64,000 nt of DNA from Polaribacter marinus (GCF_022662535.1 NZ_JAKQYM010000006.1:124001-188000); one strand, 5' to 3'. Positions 53,167 to 62,341 are shown, counted from the stretch's first letter. Made by a program: numbers and translations. Notes: generated by a model from the letters alone, not told the origin.

Positions 53167-56100
53167 ATGAAAGAAAATATAATAGCCAACTTAAAATCAT
53201 ACGCTTTTAAAGAAGTTACTTTCGATAAGTTAATGAAAAAAAGAATTCATCAGATATTAATTGTTTGTTCTAATTATGATTTTTATATGCTTGAAGAAGA
53301 TGGTAGAATTGAGGAACGAATTTTTAATGAATACACTTCTTTAAATTTAAGACATCCACCAACTTTTTTACATGCAAATTCTGCAAGAAGGGCTGTTAAG
53401 AAGATGGAAACAAACACAATAGACATGGTAATTACATGGCTAGATATAGGTAATTATAAGGCTTTTGAAACCTCAAAAAAAATTAAAGAAGCTTTTCCAG
53501 ATGTACCAATTGCAGCATTAAGTCATCACTCATCACAATTAAGAAGCAAGCTACAGAAAGGAAATACAGGAATTATCGATTTTGTATTTCATTGGAATGG
53601 AAATGCCGACATATTTTTAGCAATTATAAAATTAACGGAAGACAGAATGAATGCTCAAGTTGATATTAATAGCGTTGGTGTTAAAGCTATTTTATTAATA
53701 GAAGATTCATTGAAATTTTATTCGAGATATATTCCATTAATATATAAAGAGCTTCTGAAGCAGACACAAGAGCTAATGTCTGAAGGATTAAATGAGCATC
53801 GAAAAATGCTGTTAATGCGTGGGCGGCCAAAAATTTTATTGGCTACAACTTATGAAGAGGGTATGGATTTATTTAACACCTATAGAGATAATTTATTAGG
53901 TGTTATATCTGATGTTAATTATTTTAAAGATGGTGTTAGAAATGAAGAAGCAGGATTTTTATTTTTAAAACACGTTAGAAATTACAAGCGTTATTTTCCT
54001 TTTTTAATTCAATCTTCAAATGCAGATAACGAAAAACGAGCTTTAGAATTAAAAGGGAAATTTTTATACAAACATTCTGAAACTTTAGGAGTAGATATAA
54101 AAAATTATATCATAAAGTATTTTTCGTTTGGCGATTTTGAATTTTGGGACCCTGTACAAATGAAAGTTTTAGCAACTGCTAAAGATTTAAGCGAATTTCA
54201 AAAAGCACTACATATTGTAACTAAAGACTCTTTAATGTATCATGGTACAAGAAGCGAATTTTCTAAATGGGTAAAATCAAGAGCACTTTTTCCGTTAGCA
54301 GATTTGTTAAGCACTGTTGAATATGAAGAATTTGAAGACGTAGAACAAATACGAGAATTTTTAATTAGGTCTATTAAACTATACAGAGTTTATAGGTCTA
54401 GAGGTGTAATTGTAAAATTTAACAAATATAAATATGATGAGTTTGTTGGTTTTGCAAGAATTGGAGAAGGAAATTTAGGAGGAAAAGGAAGAGGTTTGGC
54501 TTTTATAGATTCCTTTTTAAAACGAAACAACTTATATAATAAATACGAAAATGTAAGTATTTCAATCCCAAGAACAGTAGTCATTAGTACAGAAGTATAC
54601 GATCAATTTATAGACACACATAAACTAATTAAGTTTGCAGCAAAATGCAATAATGATGAAGAAGTTTTAAAAGAATTTATATCCAAAGAACTTCCAAAAT
54701 GGGTTTTAGAAGATATTAGAGCATTTTTAAAAACAACAAAATGTCCAGTTGCAGTACGCTCATCAAGTATGTTAGAAGATTCTAATTATCAGCCATTTGC
54801 AGGTGTTTTTTCTACCTATATGCTTCCAAATTCGGACATAGACAAAATGGTTGAAATGGTTTCTAATGCAGTAAAATCTGTTATTGCTTCTGCTTTTTTC
54901 GAAAATAGTAAATCCTATTTAAAAGCAATATCACACACAATAGAAGAAGATAAAATGGCGGTAATTTTACAAGAGATTACTGGTAAACAATACCAAGATG
55001 TGTATTATCCAAATATATCGGGAGTTGCACGTTCTATTAATTTTTATCCGATTGGAGAAGAAAAACCAAATGAAGGAATAGCTAATATTGCTTTAGGTTT
55101 AGGAGAATTAATTGTTGGAGGAGGGCAGTCTTTGCGTTTTTCGCCCTATCACCCTAAAAAGGTGTTACAATTATCTTCTCCGGGCTCAACTCAAAGAGAT
55201 ACACAGCAATATTTTTATGGCCTAGATGTTAATCCAGATAGTTATCAAACATCAACTTCTGAAGCCATTAATAAAAAGAAGGTAACTATTAGAGGGGCAG
55301 AAAAACATGGTTCTTTAAAGTTTGTAGCATCAACCTACGATTTACAAAACAATAGGATTATACCAGGTGTAATGCATGATGGAATTCGTGTAATTACATT
55401 TGATAATATTTTAAAATACAACACTTTTCCGTTGCCAGAAATTTTACAAGAACTATTACGAATTGGGCAACGAGAAATGAGAAATCCCATAGAAATAGAG
55501 TTTGCCGTAAAGTTAGATGTTCCGTCAGGAAAGCCAAAAGAATTTAGTTTTTTACAAATTAGACCTATTATAGAAAGTGTAGAAACGGTGTGTAAATTGC
55601 CTAAAAATTTAGATATTTTAGACACTATAATTTATTCTGAATCTGCTTTAGGAAATGGAAAATATGAAAATATCTGCGATGTTGTTTATGTAAAACCCAA
55701 CACATTTAATTCTGCTAATACAAGAGAAATTGCAAAAGCAGTAGAAGCCATTAATAAAAAATTTATTGATGCAGACAAACCTTATATTTTGGTAGGCCCA
55801 GGACGTTGGGGCTCAAGCGATTCTTGGTTAGGAATCCCAGTACTTTGGTCTCAAATTTCTGCAGCAAAAATAATTGTAGAATCGGGTTTAAATGATTTTA
55901 GAATAGACCCGAGTCAAGGAACACATTTTTTTCAAAATTTAACATCCTTTAAAGTGGGCTATTTAACCATAAACCCATTTATAAAAGATGGTTTTTTTGA
56001 TGTAGATTATTTAAATGAACAAGAAGCTGTTTTTGAAGATCCTTATTTACGACACATTTCTTTTCAAAATCCACTTACAGTTATTGTGGATGGTACAAAT

Positions 56101-56199
56101 AATAAAGCTGCAATTTTTAAAGCAGGTATTTCATTGAAAGATACTTACGTAAATGAAGAAAGTACAGATGAAGAGTTGCCACCTGAGGGATTTATGTAA
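53167..56199 (+). CDS. Receiver-domain / PPDK-N ATP-grasp fusion protein without phosphohistidine domain
   Basis: A 1010-residue protein (a GTG 24 bases upstream is a less likely start). About residues 15-160: a degenerate receiver-like domain. About 175-320: a second, canonical receiver domain with ILLIEDS (acidic pair), the acceptor Asp in LGVISDVNYFKDG, LIQSS and FLYKHS (Lys). From about 430: the ATP-grasp domain of PEP synthase/PPDK: NLGGKGRGLAF, CPVAVRSSSMLEDSNYQPFAG, IEIEFAVKL and FLQIRPI. The swivelling phospho-His domain (TCHAAI-type) and the PEP-binding barrel are absent; the last 200 residues instead carry GPGRWGSSDSWLGIPVLW. So it is a regulator-like kinase relative of unknown reaction, not PEP synthase. 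It lies between two glutamate dehydrogenases. Confidence 0.8.
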   Translation: MKENIIANLKSYAFKEVTFDKLMKKRIHQILIVCSNYDFYMLEEDGRIEERIFNEYTSLNLRHPPTFLHANSARRAVKKMETNTIDMVITWLDIGNYKAFETSKKIKEAFPDVPIAALSHHSSQLRSKLQKGNTGIIDFVFHWNGNADIFLAIIKLTEDRMNAQVDINSVGVKAILLIEDSLKFYSRYIPLIYKELLKQTQELMSEGLNEHRKMLLMRGRPKILLATTYEEGMDLFNTYRDNLLGVISDVNYFKDGVRNEEAGFLFLKHVRNYKRYFPFLIQSSNADNEKRALELKGKFLYKHSETLGVDIKNYIIKYFSFGDFEFWDPVQMKVLATAKDLSEFQKALHIVTKDSLMYHGTRSEFSKWVKSRALFPLADLLSTVEYEEFEDVEQIREFLIRSIKLYRVYRSRGVIVKFNKYKYDEFVGFARIGEGNLGGKGRGLAFIDSFLKRNNLYNKYENVSISIPRTVVISTEVYDQFIDTHKLIKFAAKCNNDEEVLKEFISKELPKWVLEDIRAFLKTTKCPVAVRSSSMLEDSNYQPFAGVFSTYMLPNSDIDKMVEMVSNAVKSVIASAFFENSKSYLKAISHTIEEDKMAVILQEITGKQYQDVYYPNISGVARSINFYPIGEEKPNEGIANIALGLGELIVGGGQSLRFSPYHPKKVLQLSSPGSTQRDTQQYFYGLDVNPDSYQTSTSEAINKKKVTIRGAEKHGSLKFVASTYDLQNNRIIPGVMHDGIRVITFDNILKYNTFPLPEILQELLRIGQREMRNPIEIEFAVKLDVPSGKPKEFSFLQIRPIIESVETVCKLPKNLDILDTIIYSESALGNGKYENICDVVYVKPNTFNSANTREIAKAVEAINKKFIDADKPYILVGPGRWGSSDSWLGIPVLWSQISAAKIIVESGLNDFRIDPSQGTHFFQNLTSFKVGYLTINPFIKDGFFDVDYLNEQEAVFEDPYLRHISFQNPLTVIVDGTNNKAAIFKAGISLKDTYVNEESTDEELPPEGFM

Positions 56200-56329
56200 A
56201 AATATGTGTCTAATAAAAAAGACCCCTTAAGCGTTTAAATATATTTCATATTCGTAAAAAAGGATTATTTTTTTGTTAAATCTTAAAAATACAACGAAAG
56301 ATGTTGTTTAAAAATCAATTTTAAAAATG

Positions 56330-56337
56330 TATTTTTG
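56330..56337 (+). promoter_or_regulatory. -7 promoter element of glutamate dehydrogenase 2
   Basis: TATTTTTG matches TAnnTTTG; a TTG at 56304-56306 lies 23 bases upstream. The start codon is 42 bases downstream. Confidence 0.58.
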
Positions 56338-56379
56338 TTATGAAAATTATACTATAAAATAGTTGTTAATTATATTAAT

Positions 56380-57717
56380 ATGAATGTCAAAGAAATTTTA
56401 ACAAACCTAGAAACAAAACATCCTAATGAAAAGGAATATTTACAGGCTGTTAAAGAAGTTTTAGAATCTATTGAAACGATTTATAATGAAAATCCTCAAT
56501 ACGAATCGGCAAAAGTTATTGAACGTTTAGTAGAACCAGATCGCATTTTTACTTTTAGAATTTCTTGGATTGATGATTCAGGAAATGTTCATGTAAATTT
56601 AGGTCACAGAATACAATTTAATAACGCTATTGGCCCTTACAAAGGAGGTATTCGATTACATCCAAGTGTAAATTTAAGCATCTTAAAGTTTTTAGGGTTT
56701 GAACAAATATTTAAAAATGCCTTAACCACATTACCAATGGGTGGTGCAAAAGGAGGTTCAGATTTTAATCCAAAAGGAAAATCAGATACAGAAATCATGC
56801 GTTTTTGTCAAGCGTTCATGTTAGAATTATGGAGGTTTATTGGCCCAAGTACAGATGTACCTGCTGGAGATATTGGAACAGGAGCTAGAGAAATTGGGTT
56901 TATGTATGGTATGTATAAAAAATTACAACAAGAAAACTCAGGTGTTTTTACTGGTAAAGGTTTAAATTGGGGAGGAAGCTTAATTAGACCAGAAGCAACT
57001 GGTTTTGGAGGCGTTTACTTTACAAAAGAAATGTTAGAAACTAAAAATGATGATTTTAAAGGTAAAATAATTGCACTTTCCGGTTTTGGAAATGTAACTT
57101 GGGGTGTTGCTTTAAAAATTACAGAATTAGGCGGAAAAGTAGTTACCATTTCTGGTCCTGATGGATATATTTATGATGAAAAAGGGTTAGATAATGATAA
57201 AATAAGTTACTTGTTACAATTAAGAGCAAGTAATAATGATATTGTTTCTCCGTATGCCGATGAGTTTCCGGAAGCTACCTTTTATCCAAATGAAAAACCT
57301 TGGGGAGTAAAATGTGATATTGCAATGCCTTGTGCAACTCAAAATGAGTTAAACGGTGAAGATGCAGAAAAATTAATTGCAAATGGTGTACAATATGTAG
57401 CAGAGGTTTCTAATATGGGTTGTACTCCAGAAGCCATTCATGAGTTTCATAAAGCCAAAATTTTATACGCACCAGGGAAAGCCGTTAATGCAGGTGGAGT
57501 AGGAGTTTCTGGATTAGAAATGTCTCAAAATGCAATGAAAATCAATTGGACTAAAGAAGAAGTAGACGTTAAATTGCATCAAATAATGCATTCTATACAT
57601 GTTTCTTGTTTAAAATTTGGAACAGAAGAAGATGGTTATATAAACTATGTAAAAGGAGCAAATATTGCCGGTTTTATTAAAGTAGCCGATTCAATGTTAG
57701 ATCAAGGAGTAATTTAA
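56380..57717 (+). CDS. Glutamate dehydrogenase, NAD-type, paralog 2
   Basis: A 445-residue GDH, collinear with paralog 1 along its whole length (GPYKGGIRLHPSVNLSILKF, PMGGAKGGSDFNPKGKS, GAREIGFMYGMYKKL). In the dinucleotide domain it reads IALSGFGNVTWGVAL and VVTISGPDGYIYD, that is Phe, Pro and Asp at the three coenzyme-determining places, as in the NAD-specific Clostridium symbiosum enzyme. This suggests an NAD-linked, catabolic role beside an NADP-linked biosynthetic paralog. It has its own promoter and terminator. Confidence 0.95.
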   Translation: MNVKEILTNLETKHPNEKEYLQAVKEVLESIETIYNENPQYESAKVIERLVEPDRIFTFRISWIDDSGNVHVNLGHRIQFNNAIGPYKGGIRLHPSVNLSILKFLGFEQIFKNALTTLPMGGAKGGSDFNPKGKSDTEIMRFCQAFMLELWRFIGPSTDVPAGDIGTGAREIGFMYGMYKKLQQENSGVFTGKGLNWGGSLIRPEATGFGGVYFTKEMLETKNDDFKGKIIALSGFGNVTWGVALKITELGGKVVTISGPDGYIYDEKGLDNDKISYLLQLRASNNDIVSPYADEFPEATFYPNEKPWGVKCDIAMPCATQNELNGEDAEKLIANGVQYVAEVSNMGCTPEAIHEFHKAKILYAPGKAVNAGGVGVSGLEMSQNAMKINWTKEEVDVKLHQIMHSIHVSCLKFGTEEDGYINYVKGANIAGFIKVADSMLDQGVI

Positions 57718-57743
57718 TAGTATTCTTTAATAAATAGAATTAA

Positions 57744-57773
57744 GAAGCGCATCAATTTTGATGCGTTTTTTTT
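57744..57773 (+). terminator. Terminator of glutamate dehydrogenase 2
   Basis: Stem (G/A)CGCATCAA / TTGATGCGT with a 2-base loop and a run of T. Shares the GCGCATCA core with the terminator at 53074. Confidence 0.88.
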
Positions 57774-57785
57774 ATTTTTGATATT

Positions 57786-58625
57786 ATGAAAATGACTAAG
57801 AATATAATTTTACAAGGCAAACATCACAAACCCATCTTAGTTGATGTTATTTATAAAGAAACTCATCAGCCTAAAAAAGTGATCATTTTTTGTCATGGTT
57901 ATAAAGGGTTTAAAGATTGGGGAGCTTGGAATAGTATGGCTCAAACTTTTGCTAAAGCAGGATTTTTCTTTATAAAGTTTAACTTTTCTCATAATGGAGG
58001 AACCTCAGAAAATCCAATAGATTTTCCAGATTTAAAAGCTTTTGGTAACAACAATTATACAAAAGAATTAGATGATTTAGGGACTGTTATAGATTGGATT
58101 TCTACAAATAAAGATTTTAAAAATGAAGTTGATTTAGAAACGATTTCTTTAATTGGGCATTCTCGTGGAGGTGGAATAGTTTTGCTAAAATCGAATGAAG
58201 AAAAGTGTATAAAAAAAGTAATTACTTTGGCTGGAGTTTCAAATTATAAAACACGATTTCCAAAAAAAGAAGCTTTTCAAAAATGGAAAGAAAAGGGTGT
58301 TTATTATGTGAAAAATGGACGAAATCATCAAGAAATGCCTCACTTTTATCAATTTTATGAAGATTTTATTAGAAATGAAAATCGTTTAAATATTCAAAAA
58401 GCAACGGAAAATCTAAAGATTCCTCAGTTAATAATTCATGGTGATAATGATACTTCTGTAGCAATCAGCGAAGCGAAAAAACTACATCTATGGAACCCTA
58501 AAAGTGAGTTTAAAATCATAGAAAATGCAAATCATGTTTTTAATACTGCTCATCCATGGAAAAAAGAAGTTTTATCTAAAGAATTAGAAAAAGTCACACA
58601 AATTTGTATTGATTTTTTGAAATAA
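57786..58625 (+). CDS. Alpha/beta-hydrolase (S9/dienelactone-hydrolase type)
   Basis: A 279-residue cytoplasmic hydrolase, no signal. KVIIFCHGYKGFKDWGAW gives the oxyanion strand (HG-x-x-G), the nucleophile elbow is SLIGHSRGGGIVLLKS (Ser in GHSRG near residue 125), the acid is in LIIHGDNDTSVAI near 220 and the His in IIENANHVFNTAH near 245. An Asp or Glu pair binding is usual in this group. The substrate is unknown. It is the first gene after the GDH2 terminator and is followed by dinB 30 bases later. Confidence 0.88.
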   Translation: MKMTKNIILQGKHHKPILVDVIYKETHQPKKVIIFCHGYKGFKDWGAWNSMAQTFAKAGFFFIKFNFSHNGGTSENPIDFPDLKAFGNNNYTKELDDLGTVIDWISTNKDFKNEVDLETISLIGHSRGGGIVLLKSNEEKCIKKVITLAGVSNYKTRFPKKEAFQKWKEKGVYYVKNGRNHQEMPHFYQFYEDFIRNENRLNIQKATENLKIPQLIIHGDNDTSVAISEAKKLHLWNPKSEFKIIENANHVFNTAHPWKKEVLSKELEKVTQICIDFLK

Positions 58626-58655
58626 TATTCAACTCAAATTCCGTATTTTCGAAAG

Positions 58656-59738
58656 ATGGAATTACAACCTCCTTTTCGAAAAATTATACATGTAGATATG
58701 GATGCTTTTTATGCATCTGTAGCAGCGTTAGATAATCCGGAATTAAGAGGAAAAGCAATTGCTGTTGGAGGAGAAGGAAGAAGAGGTGTTATTTCTGCAG
58801 CAAGTTATGAAGCGCGTAAATTTGGTGTAAAATCTGCAATGAGCGGTACTTTAGCTAGACAAAAATGTCCGCATTTAATCTTTGTAAATAGTGATTTTGA
58901 TCGTTATAAAGAAATATCAAAACAGATTAGAGAAATATTTTACGAGTATACCGATTTAGTAGAACCACTTTCTTTAGACGAAGCTTATTTAGATGTTACA
59001 GAAAACAAAAAAGGCAACCCATCTGCAAATGATATTGCTAGAGAAATTAGGCTACGTATTTTTGATGAAACTGGCTTACGGGCTTCTGCAGGAATTTCTA
59101 TAAATAAGTTTATTGCCAAAGTTGCTTCAGATATTAACAAACCTAATGGACAAAAAACAGTTCATCCAGAAGAAGTTATTCAGTTTTTGGAAGATTTACC
59201 AGTCAATAAATTTTATGGAGTTGGTAAAGTTACCGCAGCTAAAATGTATAATTTAGGCATTTTTGTGGGCAACGATTTAAAGAAAAAATCATTGGAAGAA
59301 TTGGTACAATTGTTCGGTAAATCTGGGGTTCATTATTACAATATTGTTCGCGGTATTCATAATAGTAAAGTAAAACCAGATCGAATTAGAAAGTCGATTG
59401 CTGCAGAAAGAACATTTGATGAAAATATTTCTTCAGAAATTTTTATGCTAGAACGTTTAGAAAAAATTGCAGATGAACTGGAAAGACGTATGAAAAAATC
59501 TGATACAAAAGGAAAAACCATTACTTTAAAAATTAAATATTCAGATTTTACGCAACAGACAAGAAGTAAAACTACCACAAATTTTATGCAAACAAAACGC
59601 GAATTTTTCCCTGTAGTAAAAAAATTATTATTTCAAGAAAAGTTGCAAAACTCTGTGCGTTTATTGGGGCTTTCTTTTGCAAATTTAAATACAGAAACAA
59701 AAGAACCTTTTTGGGTACAATTACAATTTGATTTTTAA
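58656..59738 (+). CDS. dinB: DNA polymerase IV (translesion, Y family)
   Basis: A 360-residue Y-family polymerase that bypasses DNA lesions at the cost of mutations. IIHVDMDAFYASVAALDNPEL carries the first catalytic Asp, GVISAASYEARKFGVKSAMSG follows, LSLDEAYLDVTE the second pair, and GLRASAGISINKFIAKVASD the fingers/palm end; the HhH and little-finger domains follow. The motif QLQFDF at the very end resembles the beta-clamp binding tail (Q-L-x-L/F). The stop overlaps the next ATG by one base (TAATG). Confidence 0.97.
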   Translation: MELQPPFRKIIHVDMDAFYASVAALDNPELRGKAIAVGGEGRRGVISAASYEARKFGVKSAMSGTLARQKCPHLIFVNSDFDRYKEISKQIREIFYEYTDLVEPLSLDEAYLDVTENKKGNPSANDIAREIRLRIFDETGLRASAGISINKFIAKVASDINKPNGQKTVHPEEVIQFLEDLPVNKFYGVGKVTAAKMYNLGIFVGNDLKKKSLEELVQLFGKSGVHYYNIVRGIHNSKVKPDRIRKSIAAERTFDENISSEIFMLERLEKIADELERRMKKSDTKGKTITLKIKYSDFTQQTRSKTTTNFMQTKREFFPVVKKLLFQEKLQNSVRLLGLSFANLNTETKEPFWVQLQFDF

Positions 59739-60844
59739 TGAATTATAGTTATTGGGAAATAAAAGAATGGTTTTCTAACATCGATTTTACGATTGTTGGT
59801 AGTGGAATTGTAGGTTTAAACTGTGCCTTAGAGCTTAAGAAAGAGCATCCAAAATCTAATGTTTTAATTCTTGAAAAAGGAATGTTGCCTCAAGGAGCAA
59901 GTACTAAAAACGCAGGATTTGCTTGCTTTGGAAGTTTATCAGAAATCATTGACGATTTACACGCACACACAACACAAGAGGTTTTTAATTTAGTAGAAAA
60001 ACGTTGGAAAGGCTTAGGTTTGTTACGTGAGAATTTAGGCGATAAAAACATTGATTTTCAGCAAAACAAAGGGTTTGAATTGTTTCAAGATCCAACTTTT
60101 TTTAATGAATGTATTTCTAAAAAAGAAGAAATTAATCAGTTGTTAAACCCGATTTTTAAAAATGATGTTTTTTCTACCTCTAAGAATAATTTTGGTTTTC
60201 AAAAAGTACATCAAAAATATATTGTAAACAATTTTGAGGGACAAATTGATACCGGAAAAATGATTTCACATTTGCTTAAAAAAGTACAGAATATAGGTGT
60301 AAAAATATTGAATAATATTACCGTAGAGAGTTTTATTGAGGGAGATAAAAAAGTAAATATAAAAACTAATATATCAGATTTTTACACTAAAAAATTACTA
60401 ATAACAACCAATGGTTTTGCGGGACAACTTTTAGATGAAAATATCAAACCCGCTAGAGCCCAAGTTATTATTACTGAACCCATAAAGAATTTACAGATAA
60501 AAGGAACATTTCATCTAGATAAAGGCTATTATTATTTTAGAAATATTGATGATAGAATTTTATTTGGTGGTGGAAGAAATCTCGATTTTAAAACAGAAGA
60601 AACTACTCATTTTGGTCAGACAGCAATTATTCAAAATGAATTAGAAAGAATATTAAAAGAAATCATTTTACCCAACACAAATTTTAAAATAGACCAAAGA
60701 TGGAGTGGAATTATGGGAGTAGGAAATCAAAAAAAGGCAATTGTAAAACAACTTTCTAATAATGTATTTTGTGGTGTAAGATTAGGAGGAATGGGAATTG
60801 CTATAGGTAGTTTGGTGGGAAAAGAATTAGCAGATTTGTTATGA
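59738..60844 (+). CDS. FAD-dependent oxidoreductase (DAO family)
   Basis: A 368-residue flavoprotein of the D-amino-acid oxidase fold. FTIVGSGIVGLNCALELKKE is the N-terminal FAD motif, LILEKGMLPQGASTKNAGFA the second, with ACFGSLSEIIDDL after it, GYYYFRNIDDRILFGGGRNL the C-terminal signature and RLGGMGIAIGSLVGKELAD the last. The substrate (amino acid, imino acid or other) is unknown. It overlaps dinB by one base and the next gene by four, so the three genes are translated together. Confidence 0.9.
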   Translation: MNYSYWEIKEWFSNIDFTIVGSGIVGLNCALELKKEHPKSNVLILEKGMLPQGASTKNAGFACFGSLSEIIDDLHAHTTQEVFNLVEKRWKGLGLLRENLGDKNIDFQQNKGFELFQDPTFFNECISKKEEINQLLNPIFKNDVFSTSKNNFGFQKVHQKYIVNNFEGQIDTGKMISHLLKKVQNIGVKILNNITVESFIEGDKKVNIKTNISDFYTKKLLITTNGFAGQLLDENIKPARAQVIITEPIKNLQIKGTFHLDKGYYYFRNIDDRILFGGGRNLDFKTEETTHFGQTAIIQNELERILKEIILPNTNFKIDQRWSGIMGVGNQKKAIVKQLSNNVFCGVRLGGMGIAIGSLVGKELADLL

Positions 60845-61290
60845 ATATAAAACAAGCACTTTTTATACAATGTCAAAACTATGTAAATAATCGTTTACAA
60901 ACAATTGACAAAATTATTACATCTAACCAGAATGCACTGCAATCTGAAACCAAAAGTTCAGCAGGAGATAAGCATGAAACAGGTAGAGCAATGTTGCAAT
61001 TAGAAATGGAAAAAGCAGGTCAACAACTTGCGGGAATTGTTCAAATGAAAGAAATTTTGGCTAAGATTGATATTTCTAAAGCATCAAAAAAAGCACATTT
61101 AGGAAGTGTTGTCTTTACCAATAAAGCCAACTATTTTTTAAGTGTCAGTGCAGGAAAATTAACAGTAGAGGGCAAGAATTATTTTGCGGTTTCTGTTTCT
61201 TCACCAATCGGAAAAATGTTATTAGGAAGGCAAGAAAAAGATAAAATTTCTTTTAATAGTGTCGAATTTATAATTCAATTAATAAATTAA
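60841..61290 (+). CDS. GreA/GreB C-terminal-like protein (149 aa)
   Basis: A 149-residue protein. The N-terminal half is a coiled coil (NYVNNRLQTIDKIITSNQNALQSETKSS, then AGDKHETGRAMLQLEMEKAGQQLAG), the arrangement of the GreA/GreB hairpin; the C-terminal half has LGSVVFTNKANYFLSVSAGK and SPIGKMLLGRQEKDKISF, the FKBP-like end of transcript-cleavage factors, with SPIGKALLG as the diagnostic motif. The acidic DxxDE tip of GreA is not obvious, so catalytic activity is doubtful. Older flavobacterial annotation calls such proteins '3-oxoacyl-ACP synthase', which I consider wrong. Confidence 0.8.
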   Translation: MNIKQALFIQCQNYVNNRLQTIDKIITSNQNALQSETKSSAGDKHETGRAMLQLEMEKAGQQLAGIVQMKEILAKIDISKASKKAHLGSVVFTNKANYFLSVSAGKLTVEGKNYFAVSVSSPIGKMLLGRQEKDKISFNSVEFIIQLIN

Positions 61291-62194
61291 TTTTTTCACC
61301 TTTTTGTAAATCAGAAGAAGAATTAAAAAATACTTTTTGCTCATCAAGAACAGCTTCAACCAACCAATAAGAACCTTTAAAAAAAGAATTTAAAACGGTT
61401 GCTTTTAATTCAGGTTTTTCAACCATTTTTAGTTGATGAGGATATACTAAATGTTTTTTATTGTTGATTGTAATTTCGTTAACGTCATCAAATAAAGAGG
61501 CAACATATTTTTCTTTTGGAGCGTTGTATATTTCTTTAGGAGTTGCATTTGCAATGATTTTTTTATTACGAATTACGAGTAGTTTATCAGCAAAAGAAAG
61601 AGCATCATCTTTATCGTGAGTAGCCACAATACACGCAATATTTTTTTCTTTTAAATAGCTAAATAAATTTCTTCTCAAAGAGTTCTTTTTAAAGTTATCT
61701 ATTTGTCCAAAAGGTTCGTCAAGTAATAATAGTTCTGGTTCTTTTGCAAGTGCTCTAGCTATTGCCACACGTTGTTTTTGACCTCCACTTAAATTTTTAA
61801 CTTTTGTATTTCTAAAAGCTGTCATTTCTATTACGTCTAATAATTCTTGTGTACGTTTTTCACTTTCTTTGGGATAAAAACGTGACAAGAATTTTTTGAT
61901 GTTTTCTGACACGGAAGTATAAGGCATCAAATCAAAATCTTGGGCCACATATTTAAAGAAATCCATTCCAGGAACTAAATAGTGTTTTGGACCTAAAACT
62001 CGATTTTTATTCCAGAAAATTTCACCCTTTTGCAGATCTAATAAACCGTAAATTATTTTTAAAAGAGTTGATTTACCACAACCACTTTCTCCCATTATAC
62101 ATAAGTGTTCTCCTTGTTGTAAAGAAAAATTAATATCTTTTAAAACAGGTTTATTTTTGTGATAAGAGAAAGAAATTGTTTTGACCTTTAGCAT
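61268..62194 (-). CDS. ABC transporter ATP-binding protein with C-terminal TOBE-like domain
   Basis: A 308-residue ATPase. Walker A GESGCGKST near residue 36, Q-loop YVAQDFDLMPY, signature LSGGQKQRVAIARALA near 140, Walker B LLLLDEPFGQID, and H-loop ATHDKDDAL. The last ~90 residues (VYPHQLKMVEKPELKATVLN and later) have the beta-rich look of a TOBE/MalK-type regulatory domain. No permease or binding protein gene is nearby, so the substrate is unknown. The 3' end overlaps the GreA-like gene by 23 bases. Confidence 0.92.
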   Translation of the reverse strand: MLKVKTISFSYHKNKPVLKDINFSLQQGEHLCIMGESGCGKSTLLKIIYGLLDLQKGEIFWNKNRVLGPKHYLVPGMDFFKYVAQDFDLMPYTSVSENIKKFLSRFYPKESEKRTQELLDVIEMTAFRNTKVKNLSGGQKQRVAIARALAKEPELLLLDEPFGQIDNFKKNSLRRNLFSYLKEKNIACIVATHDKDDALSFADKLLVIRNKKIIANATPKEIYNAPKEKYVASLFDDVNEITINNKKHLVYPHQLKMVEKPELKATVLNSFFKGSYWLVEAVLDEQKVFFNSSSDLQKGEKINLLIEL

Positions 62195-62214
62195 TTTGCA
62201 AAAATAAGACTTCT

Positions 62215-62340
62215 AAATTGATTCGTTGCGGCAAAAAACAGGTAAGTATGTTTGCGTTAACGATTGAAGTATTTGTTTAAGCTCTTTTTTGAAGAGCAAA
62301 AAAACGAGTGCGAAAAGCGTGACCCTTGTGGTAACGGCAA
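62215..62340. other. GC-richer structured intergenic element
   Basis: Between the ABC gene and the terminator of the M13 peptidase gene. The base composition is clearly richer in G+C than the flanks. It contains GCGTTAACG, a short hairpin GCTCTT-ttttg-AAGAGC (62281-62297), and the segment GAGTGCGAAAAGCGTGACCC followed by TTGTGGTAACGGC. No reading frame of note. I have an uncertain recollection of similar segments in other flavobacterial genomes. Confidence 0.4.
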
Positions 62341-62341
62341 A

